Positions 7,466 through 16,768 are shown, numbered from the stretch's first letter. The stretch is 64,000 nucleotides of DNA from Parvularculaceae bacterium (GCA_028280115.1 JANQMJ010000010.1:100226-164225); one strand, 5' to 3'. Program-made: numbers and translations. The notes: generated by a model not told the origin, from the sequence alone.

Positions 7466-8609
7466 CGCTTCCGAAACTTCCCTCGGCGTTTACGTGCACT
7501 GGCCCTATTGCGCGCGCATCTGCCCCTATTGCGATTTCAACGTCCATAAGAATCGCGAGATCGACGCGGCGCGCTGGGCCCGGGCGCTGACCCGCGACCT
7601 CGAATACTGGGCGCAGCGCACCGAAGGCCGAACGCTGACCAGCCTTTATTTCGGCGGCGGCACGCCGTCGCTCGCGCCGGTCCCGGTGATTGAGGCGGTG
7701 ATCGCCGCCTGCGCGCGCCTGTGGGGATTTGCGCCCGATCGGGAGATTACCCTTGAGGCCAATCCGACGGATGCGGAAGGAGCCCGTTTCGAGGCCTTCG
7801 CCGCCGCCGGCGTCAACCGTCTTTCCCTCGGCGTGCAGTCCCTGCGCGATGACGCGCTCGCTTTTCTCGGCCGCAATCATGGCGCGGATGAGGCGATGCG
7901 GGCGCTCAAGACGGCGATCAAAACCTTCCCCCGTGTGACGTTCGATCTCATCTACGCCCGCCCCGGCCAGGACCTTGAGGACTGGCGCGCGGAACTGAGC
8001 CAGGCGCTTTCATTGGGCGCGGGACATCTGTCGCTTTATCAACTCACCATCGAACCGGGCACGGCGTTTCACAAAGCCGTCGCCGCCGGGCGCTGGGCGC
8101 CGCCGGACGAGGGCGTTTGCGCCGACATGTACGATCTGACCCAGGAGATGACCGCGGCGGCGGGCCTTGCCGCCTATGAGATCTCCAATCACGCCGCGCC
8201 GGGCGAACAATCGCGCCACAATCTTCTTTACTGGCGCTATCAGGATTATGTGGGCGTCGGACCCGGCGCCCATGGACGATTGACGGTCGACGGGCAGCGC
8301 ATCGCTGCCGAAGCCTGCGCGGCGCCGGACGCTTATCTTAAAGCGATTGAAGAAGATCCCGCCGGCGCGGCGCGCATCGAAACGCTTAACGAAGACGCGC
8401 AGCTCGCCGAACGGCTGAGCATGGGCCTGCGCCTCGCCGAAGGGATCAAATTATATGCGGACGATTATTTCTATGCTGACGATGCGCGACCCGTCCGCTT
8501 GAAACGACTTGTCGATGACGGTTTTTTAACGCTTGACTGCGGCCGCCTGCGCGCGACGCCAAAGGGCCGGCGCGTTCTCAACACCCTGATTTACGAGCTT
8601 ATCGGATAG
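7458..8609 (+). CDS. hemW: Heme chaperone HemW (radical SAM, HemN-like)
   Basis: A 383-residue radical-SAM protein of the HemN/HemW family, believed to deliver heme to respiratory enzymes rather than to oxidise coproporphyrinogen. The [4Fe-4S] motif is Cys18-x3-Cys22-x2-Cys25 (YCARICPYCDF). GGGTPS follows near residue 65, and the C-terminal HemN domain is intact. The motif lacks the further Cys typical of true HemN (CxxxCxxCxC), supporting HemW. The likely ancestral coupling to rdgB has been broken by the transposase relic, and the gene now has a hairpin in its leader. Confidence 0.92.
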   Translation: MDDASETSLGVYVHWPYCARICPYCDFNVHKNREIDAARWARALTRDLEYWAQRTEGRTLTSLYFGGGTPSLAPVPVIEAVIAACARLWGFAPDREITLEANPTDAEGARFEAFAAAGVNRLSLGVQSLRDDALAFLGRNHGADEAMRALKTAIKTFPRVTFDLIYARPGQDLEDWRAELSQALSLGAGHLSLYQLTIEPGTAFHKAVAAGRWAPPDEGVCADMYDLTQEMTAAAGLAAYEISNHAAPGEQSRHNLLYWRYQDYVGVGPGAHGRLTVDGQRIAAEACAAPDAYLKAIEEDPAGAARIETLNEDAQLAERLSMGLRLAEGIKLYADDYFYADDARPVRLKRLVDDGFLTLDCGRLRATPKGRRVLNTLIYELIG

Positions 8610-8684
8610 GCGCAAAAGACCTTGATCGACGGCTTATCCTTTGTCGCCGGAAGCGCTAGGGTCGATTGCACATGAAACGGATCA

Positions 8685-8770
8685 CCCGCTCATCCCGGAC
8701 GCGCTGCAGCGCTCCGGATCGTAAGTCCGGGGTGATGCTGCGCAGAGCCGGGATCCAGCAAAAGAAAAAT
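8685..8770 (+). repeat. Dispersed repeat (family B), copy 1
   Basis: It begins CCCGCTCATCCCGGACGCG, contains a CTCCGGATC...GTCCGG hairpin and GTGATGCTGCGCAG, and ends GGATCCAGCA plus an A-rich tail. A second copy starts at 63901. The 268-base gap between hemW and the next gene consists mainly of this repeat and a second hairpin (CCCCCGATCAGGTCGGGGG near 8817-8836). I see no gene in it. Confidence 0.7.
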
Positions 8771-8877
8771 GACGGGCAAAGCCCGACTTTATTCATAAGA
8801 CTGGATTCCCGCTTTCCCCCCGATCAGGTCGGGGGGAATGAGCGGAGATATGAATTACGCGATCCGCAACGCCACGG

Positions 8878-10254
8878 CTAAAAGCTCGGGGCGAAGCTGC
8901 GCGGCGCCGGGTCGACGACTTGAATCCCGCCGGGCTGGATTTCCAAAATCGCCAGGCCCCGGTCGACCGAGCCGTCGCGGTTCAGACGGAAGAGGCCGTC
9001 GGCGCCGAAATAACCGTTGGGATCGGTGATCGCTGCTACGGAAAAGCGCCGGCGCCGGCTTTCAACGGTCCCGAGCCGGGCGGCCAGCAGCGTTCCGTCA
9101 TAGGCGAGCGAGGCGAGGCGGGGCGGCGGCGCGCCGAAAGCCCCGGCAAAACGCTCTTCGAAACTGCGGGTGATTTCCGGATCCGGCGCGGCGAACCAGC
9201 CGCCGCGCAATGCCGGCTCGCGGGTCAGGCGCGGATTGTTCCAGGCCGAAACACCCAGCAGTTTCACCTGGGTGATGTCCACATTGTAATAGGGCAGCAG
9301 CGGGGCGAGGGCGCGCAACAGCGTTCCCTGCTCGGGCATCAGCACCGCCTGATAGCCTTGGGTATAACCGAGATCTTCTTCCTCTTCGGTTTCTTCGGCA
9401 TCGTCGGAAATTTCCTCCCGGGCGCTGCGGTCGAATTCATGGCGCAGTTTGAGCGGCACGATCTTCGCCGAATAGGCCGCCAGGCGTTTAGCGGGCGCGA
9501 GCATGGCGTCGGGATTTTGCTCGTAGCGTTCTTCATGAACGACGACGCCGCCGCGGATAAAAACTTCCTCGGCGAACGCGCTTGAAACCCGTTCGCCGTA
9601 AACCGTCATCGGGGCGAGCAGGCCGAAGCGGGTCATTTCCTGACTGACCGCGTAATCGGTGATCCGCTCGATTTCCAGTTCCGGCGGAAAGCTGAGGAGA
9701 TAAACGCCGTCGCCGCCGGCGTTGAGGTCGGATGAAAACGCGATCATCGGCACATTCGCCGCGCGCGTGACCATGGCGGCGGAAGCGACCGATTCGGAAA
9801 ACAACGGCCCCAAAATGATCTCCGCCCCGTCGGCAAGGGCGGATCGCGCCGCCGCCGCGGCGCCGTCGGGCAGGCCCTTGGTGTCTTTGGGGATCAACAG
9901 GAAACGATCGCCGCCGGCGTCGAAGGCGGCAAGCTGAGCGGCGTCGAACATCGCCGAAGCGACTTTCTGGGCCGCTTCGCTATTGGCGGTAAACGGCAGC
10001 AACAGGCCGACGCGAACCGGCTCCGCGCCTTCCAGATGGGGCGGCCGGACATAGCCGCGCCGGTCATAGCTTCTCGTTTCCCGTTGGATTTCCGGGCCGA
10101 AGCGCGGCTCTTCGGCGGCCGGACGGTCGGGCCGCGCGACGGTTTGCGGGACCGGCGAACCCGGCCGGGAGGGCGTGCTGCCGCAGGCGGCTATGACGGC
10201 GGCGAGCCCCACAAACAGCGCCGCCTGAAAGATCTTGCCGAAGTCGAACCGCAT
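8878..10254 (-). CDS. LpoA-like penicillin-binding-protein activator lipoprotein
   Basis: A 458-residue outer-membrane lipoprotein with a type-1 periplasmic-binding fold. The signal peptide ends in the lipobox LAAVIAAC, with Cys24 the lipidated residue. A Pro/Arg-rich linker follows, and then the binding-protein core (PVRVGLLLPFTANSEAAQ, LIPKDTKG, IILGPLFSES, IAFSSD). In gammaproteobacteria LpoA stimulates PBP1A, and alphaproteobacterial members are annotated as PBP activators or ABC-type amino-acid binding proteins. It is divergent from rsmI, as the lpoA/yraM gene commonly is. An acidic insert (EETEEEEDLG, about residue 288) is unusual. Confidence 0.82.
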   Translation of the reverse strand: MRFDFGKIFQAALFVGLAAVIAACGSTPSRPGSPVPQTVARPDRPAAEEPRFGPEIQRETRSYDRRGYVRPPHLEGAEPVRVGLLLPFTANSEAAQKVASAMFDAAQLAAFDAGGDRFLLIPKDTKGLPDGAAAAARSALADGAEIILGPLFSESVASAAMVTRAANVPMIAFSSDLNAGGDGVYLLSFPPELEIERITDYAVSQEMTRFGLLAPMTVYGERVSSAFAEEVFIRGGVVVHEERYEQNPDAMLAPAKRLAAYSAKIVPLKLRHEFDRSAREEISDDAEETEEEEDLGYTQGYQAVLMPEQGTLLRALAPLLPYYNVDITQVKLLGVSAWNNPRLTREPALRGGWFAAPDPEITRSFEERFAGAFGAPPPRLASLAYDGTLLAARLGTVESRRRRFSVAAITDPNGYFGADGLFRLNRDGSVDRGLAILEIQPGGIQVVDPAPRSFAPSF

Positions 10255-10371
10255 TAAGCCGATCCCTCCCGTTTTGCGGCGCGAGACTAGCCTTCGCTGA
10301 CGCGCCCGTAAACAAGCCCTGACGCCGTCGGCAATTGACGGGCAAGCCGCGCGCGGCCATTGCTCGCCGCC

Positions 10372-11220
10372 ATGACCCGCGCGATGCTATCGCTTAAACC
10401 CGGCCTTTATGTGACGGCGACGCCGATCGGCAATCTCGGCGACATGACCTACCGCGCCGTTGACGCCTTAAAGGCCGCCGATCTGATCCTGTGCGAAGAC
10501 ACCCGCCATACGGCGAAACTGTGCGCGGTCTACGGGATCGAGACCGAACGTATGGCCTATCACGAACACAACGCCGCGCGCATGCGCCCGGAGATCATTA
10601 AAAAGCTGCAAGACGGCGCGCGCATCTGCCTTGTCAGCGATGCGGGCACGCCGTTGATTTCCGATCCCGGCTACAAGCTGGTGCGCGAGGCGCGCAACGC
10701 CGGCATCGCCGTCTTTCCCGTGCCCGGACCGTCCGCGGCGATCGCCGCGCTGTCGGCGGCGGGGGCGCCGAGCGATAAATTCTATTTCGCCGGATTTCCG
10801 CCGGTAAAACGCGACGCCCGCGCGGCGATGTTCAAGAAACTGGCGGCGATCGACGCGACCCTTGTTTTTTATGAATCCGGCGCACGGCTTAGCGCCAGTC
10901 TTACCGCCATGGCGCAAACGTTCGGCGACCGGCGCGCGGTGATCGCCAGAGAGATCACCAAGCTGCATGAAGAATTTCGCGAGGACCTTCTGCCGGCCCT
11001 TGCGGCTCATTACGAAAAGCACTCGCCCAAGGGGGAAATCGTGGTGCTGGTCTTTCCGCCTGAGAAAAGCATCGCCACGCAAAAGGATCTCGACGCCTTC
11101 CTGCGGCGCGCGCTCGGCGAGATGAGCGTCAAGGAAGCCGCCGCGACCGCCGCCGAAACGCTCGGCATTGCGCGCAAGGCGGCCTACGCCAGGGCGCTGG
11201 CCATAAAGGACGAAAAATGA
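10372..11220 (+). CDS. rsmI: 16S rRNA C1402 2'-O-methyltransferase RsmI
   Basis: This tetrapyrrole-methylase-fold enzyme methylates the ribose of C1402 in the ribosomal P site. Motifs: TPIGNLGDMTYRAV (residue ~15), CEDTRHT, VSDAGTPLISDPGY, VFPVPGPSA and the family ending EMSVKEAAA. ATG 10372 gives 282 residues; an upstream TTG adds four. Its stop overlaps the yraN start (ATGA), so translation is probably coupled. It is divergent from the LpoA-like gene. Confidence 0.95.
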   Translation: MTRAMLSLKPGLYVTATPIGNLGDMTYRAVDALKAADLILCEDTRHTAKLCAVYGIETERMAYHEHNAARMRPEIIKKLQDGARICLVSDAGTPLISDPGYKLVREARNAGIAVFPVPGPSAAIAALSAAGAPSDKFYFAGFPPVKRDARAAMFKKLAAIDATLVFYESGARLSASLTAMAQTFGDRRAVIAREITKLHEEFREDLLPALAAHYEKHSPKGEIVVLVFPPEKSIATQKDLDAFLRRALGEMSVKEAAATAAETLGIARKAAYARALAIKDEK

Positions 11221-11594
11221 GTCCCCGGCGCGACCGCAACGGCCGGCGCCGCGCCGAGACCGCCGGCCGGCGCTCGGAACGGCTCGCGGCGCTGGTGTTG
11301 CGGTGCAAGGGCTTTTCCATCATCGCCTCGCGCTACAAGGCTCCAGTGGGCGAAATCGATCTGATCGCCCGGCGCGGCGGCCTTGTCGTATTTGCCGAGG
11401 TCAAGGCGCGCGGCCGGCTCGACGATGCGGCGAGCGCGGTGACCCCGGCGGCGCGGCGGCGCATCGGCGCGGCCGCGGCCGCGTTTATCGCCCGCCATCC
11501 CCATCTTGCCCAATCGGACATGCGATACGATATCATCGCCGTCGCCGGCTGGCGCTGGCGCCATATTGCCAACGCCTGGCGCGAAGGCGATTAA
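11217..11594 (+). CDS. yraN: YraN/UPF0102 endonuclease-fold protein
   Basis: This 125-residue protein belongs to the UPF0102 family, with a restriction-endonuclease-like core: GEIDLIARRGGLVVFAEVK holds the D-x(n)-ExK active-site pattern near residues 44-60. Function is unproven; DNA recombination or repair roles have been suggested for the fold. The N-terminus is strongly basic (RRDRNGRRR). It overlaps rsmI by four bases and precedes the BON lipoprotein, a common alphaproteobacterial order. Confidence 0.9.
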   Translation: MSPRRDRNGRRRAETAGRRSERLAALVLRCKGFSIIASRYKAPVGEIDLIARRGGLVVFAEVKARGRLDDAASAVTPAARRRIGAAAAAFIARHPHLAQSDMRYDIIAVAGWRWRHIANAWREGD

Positions 11595-11616
11595 AGCGCC
11601 CAAGGGAGCAGTATCG

Positions 11617-12165
11617 ATGCGTATTGGATGGGTTCGTCTGGCAGTCGCGGCAGGCGCGCCGCTGTTGCTCGCCGCCTGCGCGTCGAGCCGTTCGCTTGAC
11701 CGGAGCGTGGCGGATCTGTCCGCCAACACACAAATCCAGGGCGTCCTTTTCAGCGACCGGACCCATGATTATTCAGACGTCGACATCACCATCTTCGAAG
11801 GCCGCCTGATGCTGACCGGGACGATGCGCAGCGAAGACGGGCGCGGAAAGCTGCTCGACAACGCCTGGAAAGCGCGAGGCGTTAGTCAGGTCATCGATGA
11901 AATCCTGATCGACGAGAAGACGTCTTTCGGCCAGGGCTTTGAAGATGCGCGCATCGACCAAACCTTGCGCGCCAAACTGATCGCCGCCGGCGACGTTGCC
12001 AGCACGCGCTATAAGTTTTCAGTGTCCAAAGCGATGGTTTACATCATCGGCGCGGCGCGCGATCAGGCCGAACGCGACCGCGCCCTCGAACTCGCCCGCA
12101 CCGTCGCCGGCGTTGAACAAGTCGTCAGCCACATCGCCCTTCGCCTGCCGGGCGACGCGCAGTAA
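11617..12165 (+). CDS. BON-domain outer-membrane lipoprotein
   Basis: A 182-residue protein with a lipoprotein signal (lipobox LLAAC, Cys21) and two BON-like segments (about 35-95 and 105-175). The second ends VAGVEQVVSHI, typical of the OsmY/DolP type. BON lipoproteins bind phospholipid and help keep the outer membrane intact. The frame is open upstream, but ATG 11617 has a good SD (AAGGGAG) and starts the signal peptide. It lies between yraN and gshB on one strand. Confidence 0.87.
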   Translation: MRIGWVRLAVAAGAPLLLAACASSRSLDRSVADLSANTQIQGVLFSDRTHDYSDVDITIFEGRLMLTGTMRSEDGRGKLLDNAWKARGVSQVIDEILIDEKTSFGQGFEDARIDQTLRAKLIAAGDVASTRYKFSVSKAMVYIIGAARDQAERDRALELARTVAGVEQVVSHIALRLPGDAQ

Positions 12166-12200
12166 GGCTGGACGAAACAAGGAAAGCGCCCGAACCCGCC

Positions 12201-13148
12201 ATGTTGAAAATCGCCATCCAGATGGACCCCATCGAACATGTCGACGTCGACGCCGACACAACCTTCGATCTGGCGCTCGAAGCGCACAGCCGCGGGCACG
12301 AAATCTGGGTTTACCCGCCTGCGCGGTTGCAGCTTTGCGGCGCGCGGGTCAGCGCGCGCGCCCAGCGCATCGAGGCGATCGCGCGCAAGCAGGGCGCGCA
12401 TGTGCGTCTTTCCGCGCCGGCGCTTGTTGATCTTCGCGCATATGACGTCGTGCTGATCCGCCAGGATCCGCCCTTCGACATGAGCTATATTACGGCGGCG
12501 CAAATTCTCGAACGGCTTCAGCCGGGCGTGATGGTGATCAACGATCCGCGCGGCGTGCGCGACGCGCCGGAAAAACTTTACGTCACCGAGTTCGAGGATT
12601 TAACGCCGCCGACCTTGATCACCAGCGACATGGACGCGGTCAAAGCGTTCCGCCAAGAGCATGGCGACATCATCCTGAAACCGCTTTACGGCAATGGCGG
12701 CGCCGGCGTATTCCGGATGGCGCCCGAAGACGGCAACTTCAATGCGCTGGTCGAGCTGTTCGCGGAAGCCTTCCGTGAACCGATTATCGCGCAAAAATAT
12801 CTGGCGGCCGTCAGCGGCGGCGACAAGCGCATCATTCTGCTCGACGGCGAGGCTGTCGGGGCTATCAACCGCGTGCCGGCGCAGGGCGAATATCGTTCCA
12901 ACATGCATGTGGGCGGGCGCGCCGAAGCGGTCGAGATGAGCGCCCGCGATCAGGAAATCTGCGACCGCATCGGGCCGGCCCTGTCCAAGCGGGGCCTTAT
13001 TCTCGCCGGCATCGATGTGATTGGCGACTTCCTGACCGAAATCAACGTCACCTCCCCCACCGGGATTCAGGAAGTGCGCCGTTTCGGCGGCGCGGATATC
13101 TCCGCCCTGTTCTGGGACTGGGTCGAGGGCCGCCGCGAGGACGCGTGA
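12201..13148 (+). CDS. gshB: Glutathione synthetase
   Basis: This enzyme adds glycine to gamma-glutamylcysteine with ATP in the cytosol. The 315 residues show the prokaryotic GshB domains: an N-terminal domain (1-120), NDPRGVRDAPEKLYVTEF at the domain joint, the ATP-grasp glycine loop GNGGAGVF (~170), and the metal and substrate motif GDFLTEINVTSPTG near the C-terminus. Last gene of the rsmI-yraN-BON-gshB run. Two large palindromes follow and probably end transcription. Confidence 0.95.
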   Translation: MLKIAIQMDPIEHVDVDADTTFDLALEAHSRGHEIWVYPPARLQLCGARVSARAQRIEAIARKQGAHVRLSAPALVDLRAYDVVLIRQDPPFDMSYITAAQILERLQPGVMVINDPRGVRDAPEKLYVTEFEDLTPPTLITSDMDAVKAFRQEHGDIILKPLYGNGGAGVFRMAPEDGNFNALVELFAEAFREPIIAQKYLAAVSGGDKRIILLDGEAVGAINRVPAQGEYRSNMHVGGRAEAVEMSARDQEICDRIGPALSKRGLILAGIDVIGDFLTEINVTSPTGIQEVRRFGGADISALFWDWVEGRREDA

Positions 13149-13164
13149 CGGCATTTATTTTCTG

Positions 13165-13241
13165 CTAGTGACCCGAATCCGAAATTCGTCCTATATATCC
13201 GGAGAGGCCGAAACGAATTTCGGATTCAAAAGGGTCACTAG
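13165..13241. repeat. CTAG-bounded long inverted repeat 1
   Basis: The arms begin CTAGTGACCC and end GGGTCACTAG, with inner arms ATCCGAAATTCGT / ACGAATTTCGGAT. A 4-base asymmetry interrupts one arm and the loop is about 23 bases. It is followed, 12 bases later, by a related element. It may act as a terminator for gshB or be a non-autonomous mobile element. Confidence 0.8.
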
Positions 13242-13253
13242 AAATTATAGAGT

Positions 13254-13331
13254 CTAGTGTGGCATTAAGGGTCCGAAATTCGCTTACCGCTCGCCGCAAT
13301 TACCGAGCGAATTTCGGACCCGCCACACTAG
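13254..13331. repeat. CTAG-bounded long inverted repeat 2
   Basis: The arms begin CTAGTGTGGC and end GCCACACTAG, with inner arms GGGTCCGAAATTCGCT / AGCGAATTTCGGACCC. The left arm has a 5-base insert (ATTAA). It shares the termini CTAGTG and the core TCCGAAATTCG with the preceding element, but the outer arms differ. The differences are matched on both arms. Confidence 0.8.
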
Positions 13332-13365
13332 CGTTCGAGCGCCGTTTAGGCTCTTTTGCCCGGCC

Positions 13366-14319
13366 ATGACCGGCCCGCGGCGCATCATCGATCAGGCGGC
13401 GGAACGCTGGCGCGGCCTGCGCCAACGTACCGAAGTTCAGCGCGCGCTCAGCATATCGCGCTGGACGCTGTTCGCCGTCATCGTCGCGTATCTTATCTAC
13501 CGGCTGAGCCAGGTCGGCTGGATCGACGTCTTGAACGCGCTGCCCGTATCTCCATGGTTTTATTTGTTCTTTGTACTGCGGTTTTTGGTCCATCCTTTCG
13601 CGGAACTGGCGCTTTATGAAATCGTGTGGGGCAAACCGCTGGTGCGTCACTTCTTCGTGTTCATCCGCAAGCGCGTTTATAACTTCGCGGTGATGGGCTA
13701 TTCCGGCGAGGCCTTTTTGACCTTATGGGCGCGCCGGCGGTTGCGCCTTTCCGACAAGACGATTCTGGTCAGCGTGAAGGACATCGCTTTAATCTCCGCC
13801 CTGGCCTCGAACACGGCGACCGTCATTCTTGTCGCTATCCTCGCCGCCACCGGCGGTCTGAAGGCGGGGATCGACGCGTTTCCGGGCGCCGGCTGGCTGT
13901 TCGCCATCGCGTTTCTCACCGCCGGCACGCTGGCCGTCGTCGTCACCGCCTTCCGCCGCAAGCTGCTGGCCTTGCCGCCGGGGGTTTTGCCCAAGCTGCT
14001 CGGCCTTCATGGCGGGCGTCAGGTGCTCATCATCGTGCTCCACGCCTCAATGTACGCCGCCGCCCTGCCCGGGGCGCCGCTCCTCGCCTGGCTCACCTTC
14101 ATCGCCTTGCAGCTGGTCCTGAGCCGAATTCCGTTCTTGCCAAATCAGGACATTGTCTATCTCACCGCGGCGCTGACCCTGGCGCCGATCGTCGGCGCGC
14201 CGGAAGCGGCGGTGGCCGGCATGCTGGTCGCCGAGGCCGGGTTGTCCCAGCTTTTCAACGCCATCATGTTCGCCGCCACGCTGCCCCTGGCCAGAACTGC
14301 AGTAAAGCCTGCGGAATAA
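13366..14319 (+). CDS. Polytopic membrane protein, LPG-synthase-TM/UPF0104-like
   Basis: A 317-residue integral membrane protein with about seven or eight hydrophobic segments. The arrangement (basic N-terminal amphipathic stretch, RLSQVGW after TM1, conserved-looking YSGEAFLTLWARRRL) is reminiscent of the flippase-like domain of lysylphosphatidylglycerol synthases (YbhN/UPF0104). There is no soluble synthase domain. It sits just before lptF-lptG, which hints at an envelope-lipid role. The family call is tentative. Confidence 0.5.
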   Translation: MTGPRRIIDQAAERWRGLRQRTEVQRALSISRWTLFAVIVAYLIYRLSQVGWIDVLNALPVSPWFYLFFVLRFLVHPFAELALYEIVWGKPLVRHFFVFIRKRVYNFAVMGYSGEAFLTLWARRRLRLSDKTILVSVKDIALISALASNTATVILVAILAATGGLKAGIDAFPGAGWLFAIAFLTAGTLAVVVTAFRRKLLALPPGVLPKLLGLHGGRQVLIIVLHASMYAAALPGAPLLAWLTFIALQLVLSRIPFLPNQDIVYLTAALTLAPIVGAPEAAVAGMLVAEAGLSQLFNAIMFAATLPLARTAVKPAE

Positions 14320-14409
14320 CGCACCGCCGCCTTCCGATCTGGCCCGGAATTCGCTACAGACGCGAGACCGGGCGCGGCGCGCATCGCCCGCCCGGGGCAG
14401 CTACCCTTG

Positions 14410-15624
14410 GTGAGTTCGACGCCTCGCGTGAACCTAGTCGATCGATATATTCTGCGTGCGGTGGCGACGCCCCTGCTCTTGGCGCTGGGCGTGGCGGTGA
14501 TGCTGCTGGCGCTGGAAAAGATGATGCGGCTGTTCGACTTCGTGCTGGCCGAGCAGGGGCCGATCAACGTCGTCTGGCGCATGCTCGCGAATTTGACGCC
14601 GCATTATTTCAGCGTGGCCTTGCCGCTAGGCACGTTTCTCGGCGTCATGCTGGCCTTTCGCAAGCTGTCGCTGTCGAGCGAGCTAGACGCTTTGAGTTCG
14701 AGCGGCGCGTCGTTTTTTCGCCTGCTGCGCCCGATATACATTCTGATCTTCTTCCTGATGGTGTTCGATTTCCTCTTGGTTTCCTACATCCAGCCCTATG
14801 CGCGTTACACCTACCGCCAGATCCAATTCGACGTGACCAGCGGGGCGCTGGGGATCAAAATCCCCGCCGGCGAATTCATCGACATCTCCGACAACGTCAC
14901 CATCCGCCTCGGCGCCATCAACAAGGAAACAAGAGAAGCAGAGGACATTTTTCTGGAAACCCGGGCGCGGGATGGCGGCAAGACGGTCGTCACCGCGCGT
15001 CACGCCGCGATTTCCACCACCCCCGACATCAGCACCCTCTTGTTAAAGCTCGAACAGGGACGCCAGGTTCTGATCGATGGACGGGGCGAGCGCATTCAGG
15101 CGCTCAATTTCGATTCCTTCGATCTTGAAATCGACTTGCCGGCGATCGGCGTCTTCCGCCCGCGCGGCGGCGACGAACGCGAAGCGACCATCAACGAGAT
15201 CTATGCGCTTCTCAACGCACCCGACGCACAAACCTCGCCGCTCTATAATGATTACCGGGCCGGCTTTCATTGGCGGATCATCCATCCCCTGACCTATCTG
15301 GTCATGCCGATCCTGGGGATCGCCATGGGCGTAACGGGCCGGCGGCGCGCCTCGTCGCTCAAGCCGGTCATCGGCGTGGGCATCCTGATCGTCTATCACG
15401 AAATGCTCGACGAATGGGGCAAGGTCGTCGCCAGCAACGGTCAGTTCTCGCCGTATATTTCCATGTGGGGCATTTTTATCGTGTTTCTGGCGGTGTCGGT
15501 TTATCTTTACAGCGGCTCGATCGAGAAGGCCCGCACCACCAAGGTGATGAATCGCCGGCAGGAAGAAGAGCCGCTGCGCCTGGCCGCCGCTGAGACGCCG
15601 GCCGGCGCGGGCGGCGCGTCGTGA
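14410..15624 (+). CDS. lptF: LPS export ABC transporter permease LptF
   Basis: One of the two inner-membrane permeases that, with the LptB ATPase, extract LPS for transport to the outer membrane. About 404 residues from GTG 14410: TM1 (VDRYILRAVATPLLLALG), two further TMs, a periplasmic beta-jellyroll (about 130-280), then three C-terminal TMs. The motif LSSSGASFFRLLRP after TM3 matches the coupling region. No ATG is available; a TTG lies one codon earlier. Its stop overlaps the GTG of lptG. Confidence 0.9.
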   Translation: MSSTPRVNLVDRYILRAVATPLLLALGVAVMLLALEKMMRLFDFVLAEQGPINVVWRMLANLTPHYFSVALPLGTFLGVMLAFRKLSLSSELDALSSSGASFFRLLRPIYILIFFLMVFDFLLVSYIQPYARYTYRQIQFDVTSGALGIKIPAGEFIDISDNVTIRLGAINKETREAEDIFLETRARDGGKTVVTARHAAISTTPDISTLLLKLEQGRQVLIDGRGERIQALNFDSFDLEIDLPAIGVFRPRGGDEREATINEIYALLNAPDAQTSPLYNDYRAGFHWRIIHPLTYLVMPILGIAMGVTGRRRASSLKPVIGVGILIVYHEMLDEWGKVVASNGQFSPYISMWGIFIVFLAVSVYLYSGSIEKARTTKVMNRRQEEEPLRLAAAETPAGAGGAS

Positions 15625-16712
15625 ATCCGGCGAAGGGCGTTTTCACGCTGTATGTCGGGCGGATGTTTCTCATCCGCTTTATCGGCGTGTTGTTGTTTGT
15701 CTTTATCATTTTGCAGATTCTCGATCTCTTGAATCTGTCGAGCGACATCCTCGCGGTCGAAGGCGCCGACCGCAGTTCACTGGTCCGTTACGTCAGTCTG
15801 CGCGCGCCGCAGATCGTCAGCCAATTTATCCCGTTCGCCGCCCTGCTCGGCGTCGTCCTGACCCTGGCGGGCCTGAGCCGCACCAGCGAAATCACCGTCA
15901 TGCGCGCCGCCGGCATGTCCGCGCACCGGGTCCTGTTTCCGCTCGGGATCGTCTGCGCCGGCGTCGCCGTTGCACATTTTATTTTTCATGAAACGGTCAC
16001 GGTGAAATACGCCGAGGAACTCGATTACTGGGTCGCGAACGATTTTGCGCTCGATTTGCCGGAAGACGCGGGCACGCGCGCCAATATCCGCATCAATTAC
16101 GACGGCGAGTTCATCGACGCCCAGAGCGCGGCGCGATTCGGCGACGCCGTCCTTTTGTCGAATGTGACGATTTACGATTTTGACGACGCCGGTCTGACCT
16201 CGCATGTCGTCGAGGCCCGCGCGGCGCGCCATGAAGACGGCGTCTGGCGATTGTTCGGCGTCAAGTCCATGGACGCCAATACGCTCGAAGTCGCCGCAAG
16301 CGAAGACGTCATCTGGACCAACCGTCTTGATCCGGAGCTTTTGTTCGCCCTGACGCTCAAGCCGGATCAAACCACCCTGGGCGAGTTGATGCGCAAGCTG
16401 CGCCAGTTGCGCAACGACCGGGCCGACACGCGCGAGGCCATGACGTCCTTTCTTGCCCGGTTTTCAAAACCGCTGGCGACGCTGGTGATGCCGCTTTTAG
16501 GGGCCATTGCCGGGTTCGGGGTTCATCGCCAGGGCGTTCTCTTGGGCCGCGCGATCGCCGGCGCGACCATCGGCTTTACCTATTTCATCGCGGAAAATCT
16601 CGCCCTGGCGCTGGGCAAACTCGGCGTCATTCCGGCGATAATCGGCGCGTTTTTTCCCTTCGCCCTGTTCATGCTGGTCGGCTTCGCCATCCTGCTCGCC
16701 ATGGAGCGCTGA
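15621..16712 (+). CDS. lptG: LPS export ABC transporter permease LptG
   Basis: The partner of LptF: 363 residues with the same 3TM-jellyroll-3TM layout and the coupling-region motif SEITVMRAAGMSAHRVLFPL. It starts with GTG in a GTGA overlap with lptF. In many alphaproteobacteria lptD, surA, pdxA and rsmA follow; here the pair is followed instead by a lone flbT, so the usual cluster is broken. Confidence 0.93.
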   Translation: MNPAKGVFTLYVGRMFLIRFIGVLLFVFIILQILDLLNLSSDILAVEGADRSSLVRYVSLRAPQIVSQFIPFAALLGVVLTLAGLSRTSEITVMRAAGMSAHRVLFPLGIVCAGVAVAHFIFHETVTVKYAEELDYWVANDFALDLPEDAGTRANIRINYDGEFIDAQSAARFGDAVLLSNVTIYDFDDAGLTSHVVEARAARHEDGVWRLFGVKSMDANTLEVAASEDVIWTNRLDPELLFALTLKPDQTTLGELMRKLRQLRNDRADTREAMTSFLARFSKPLATLVMPLLGAIAGFGVHRQGVLLGRAIAGATIGFTYFIAENLALALGKLGVIPAIIGAFFPFALFMLVGFAILLAMER

Positions 16713-16754
16713 CGCGCCTGGGGCGGCGCAGGCCTAAAAATACTCTACTTATAG

Positions 16755-16768
16755 TTGCATATATGCAA
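16755..16768. promoter_or_regulatory. Perfect 14-bp palindrome upstream of flbT
   Basis: TTGCATATATGCAA is a perfect palindrome in a strongly AT-rich island (16735-16790), 57 bases before the flbT ATG. A partial second copy (AGTTGTATACT) lies 8 bases further on. It looks like a dimeric repressor site overlapping a promoter; the binding protein is unknown. Confidence 0.45.
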
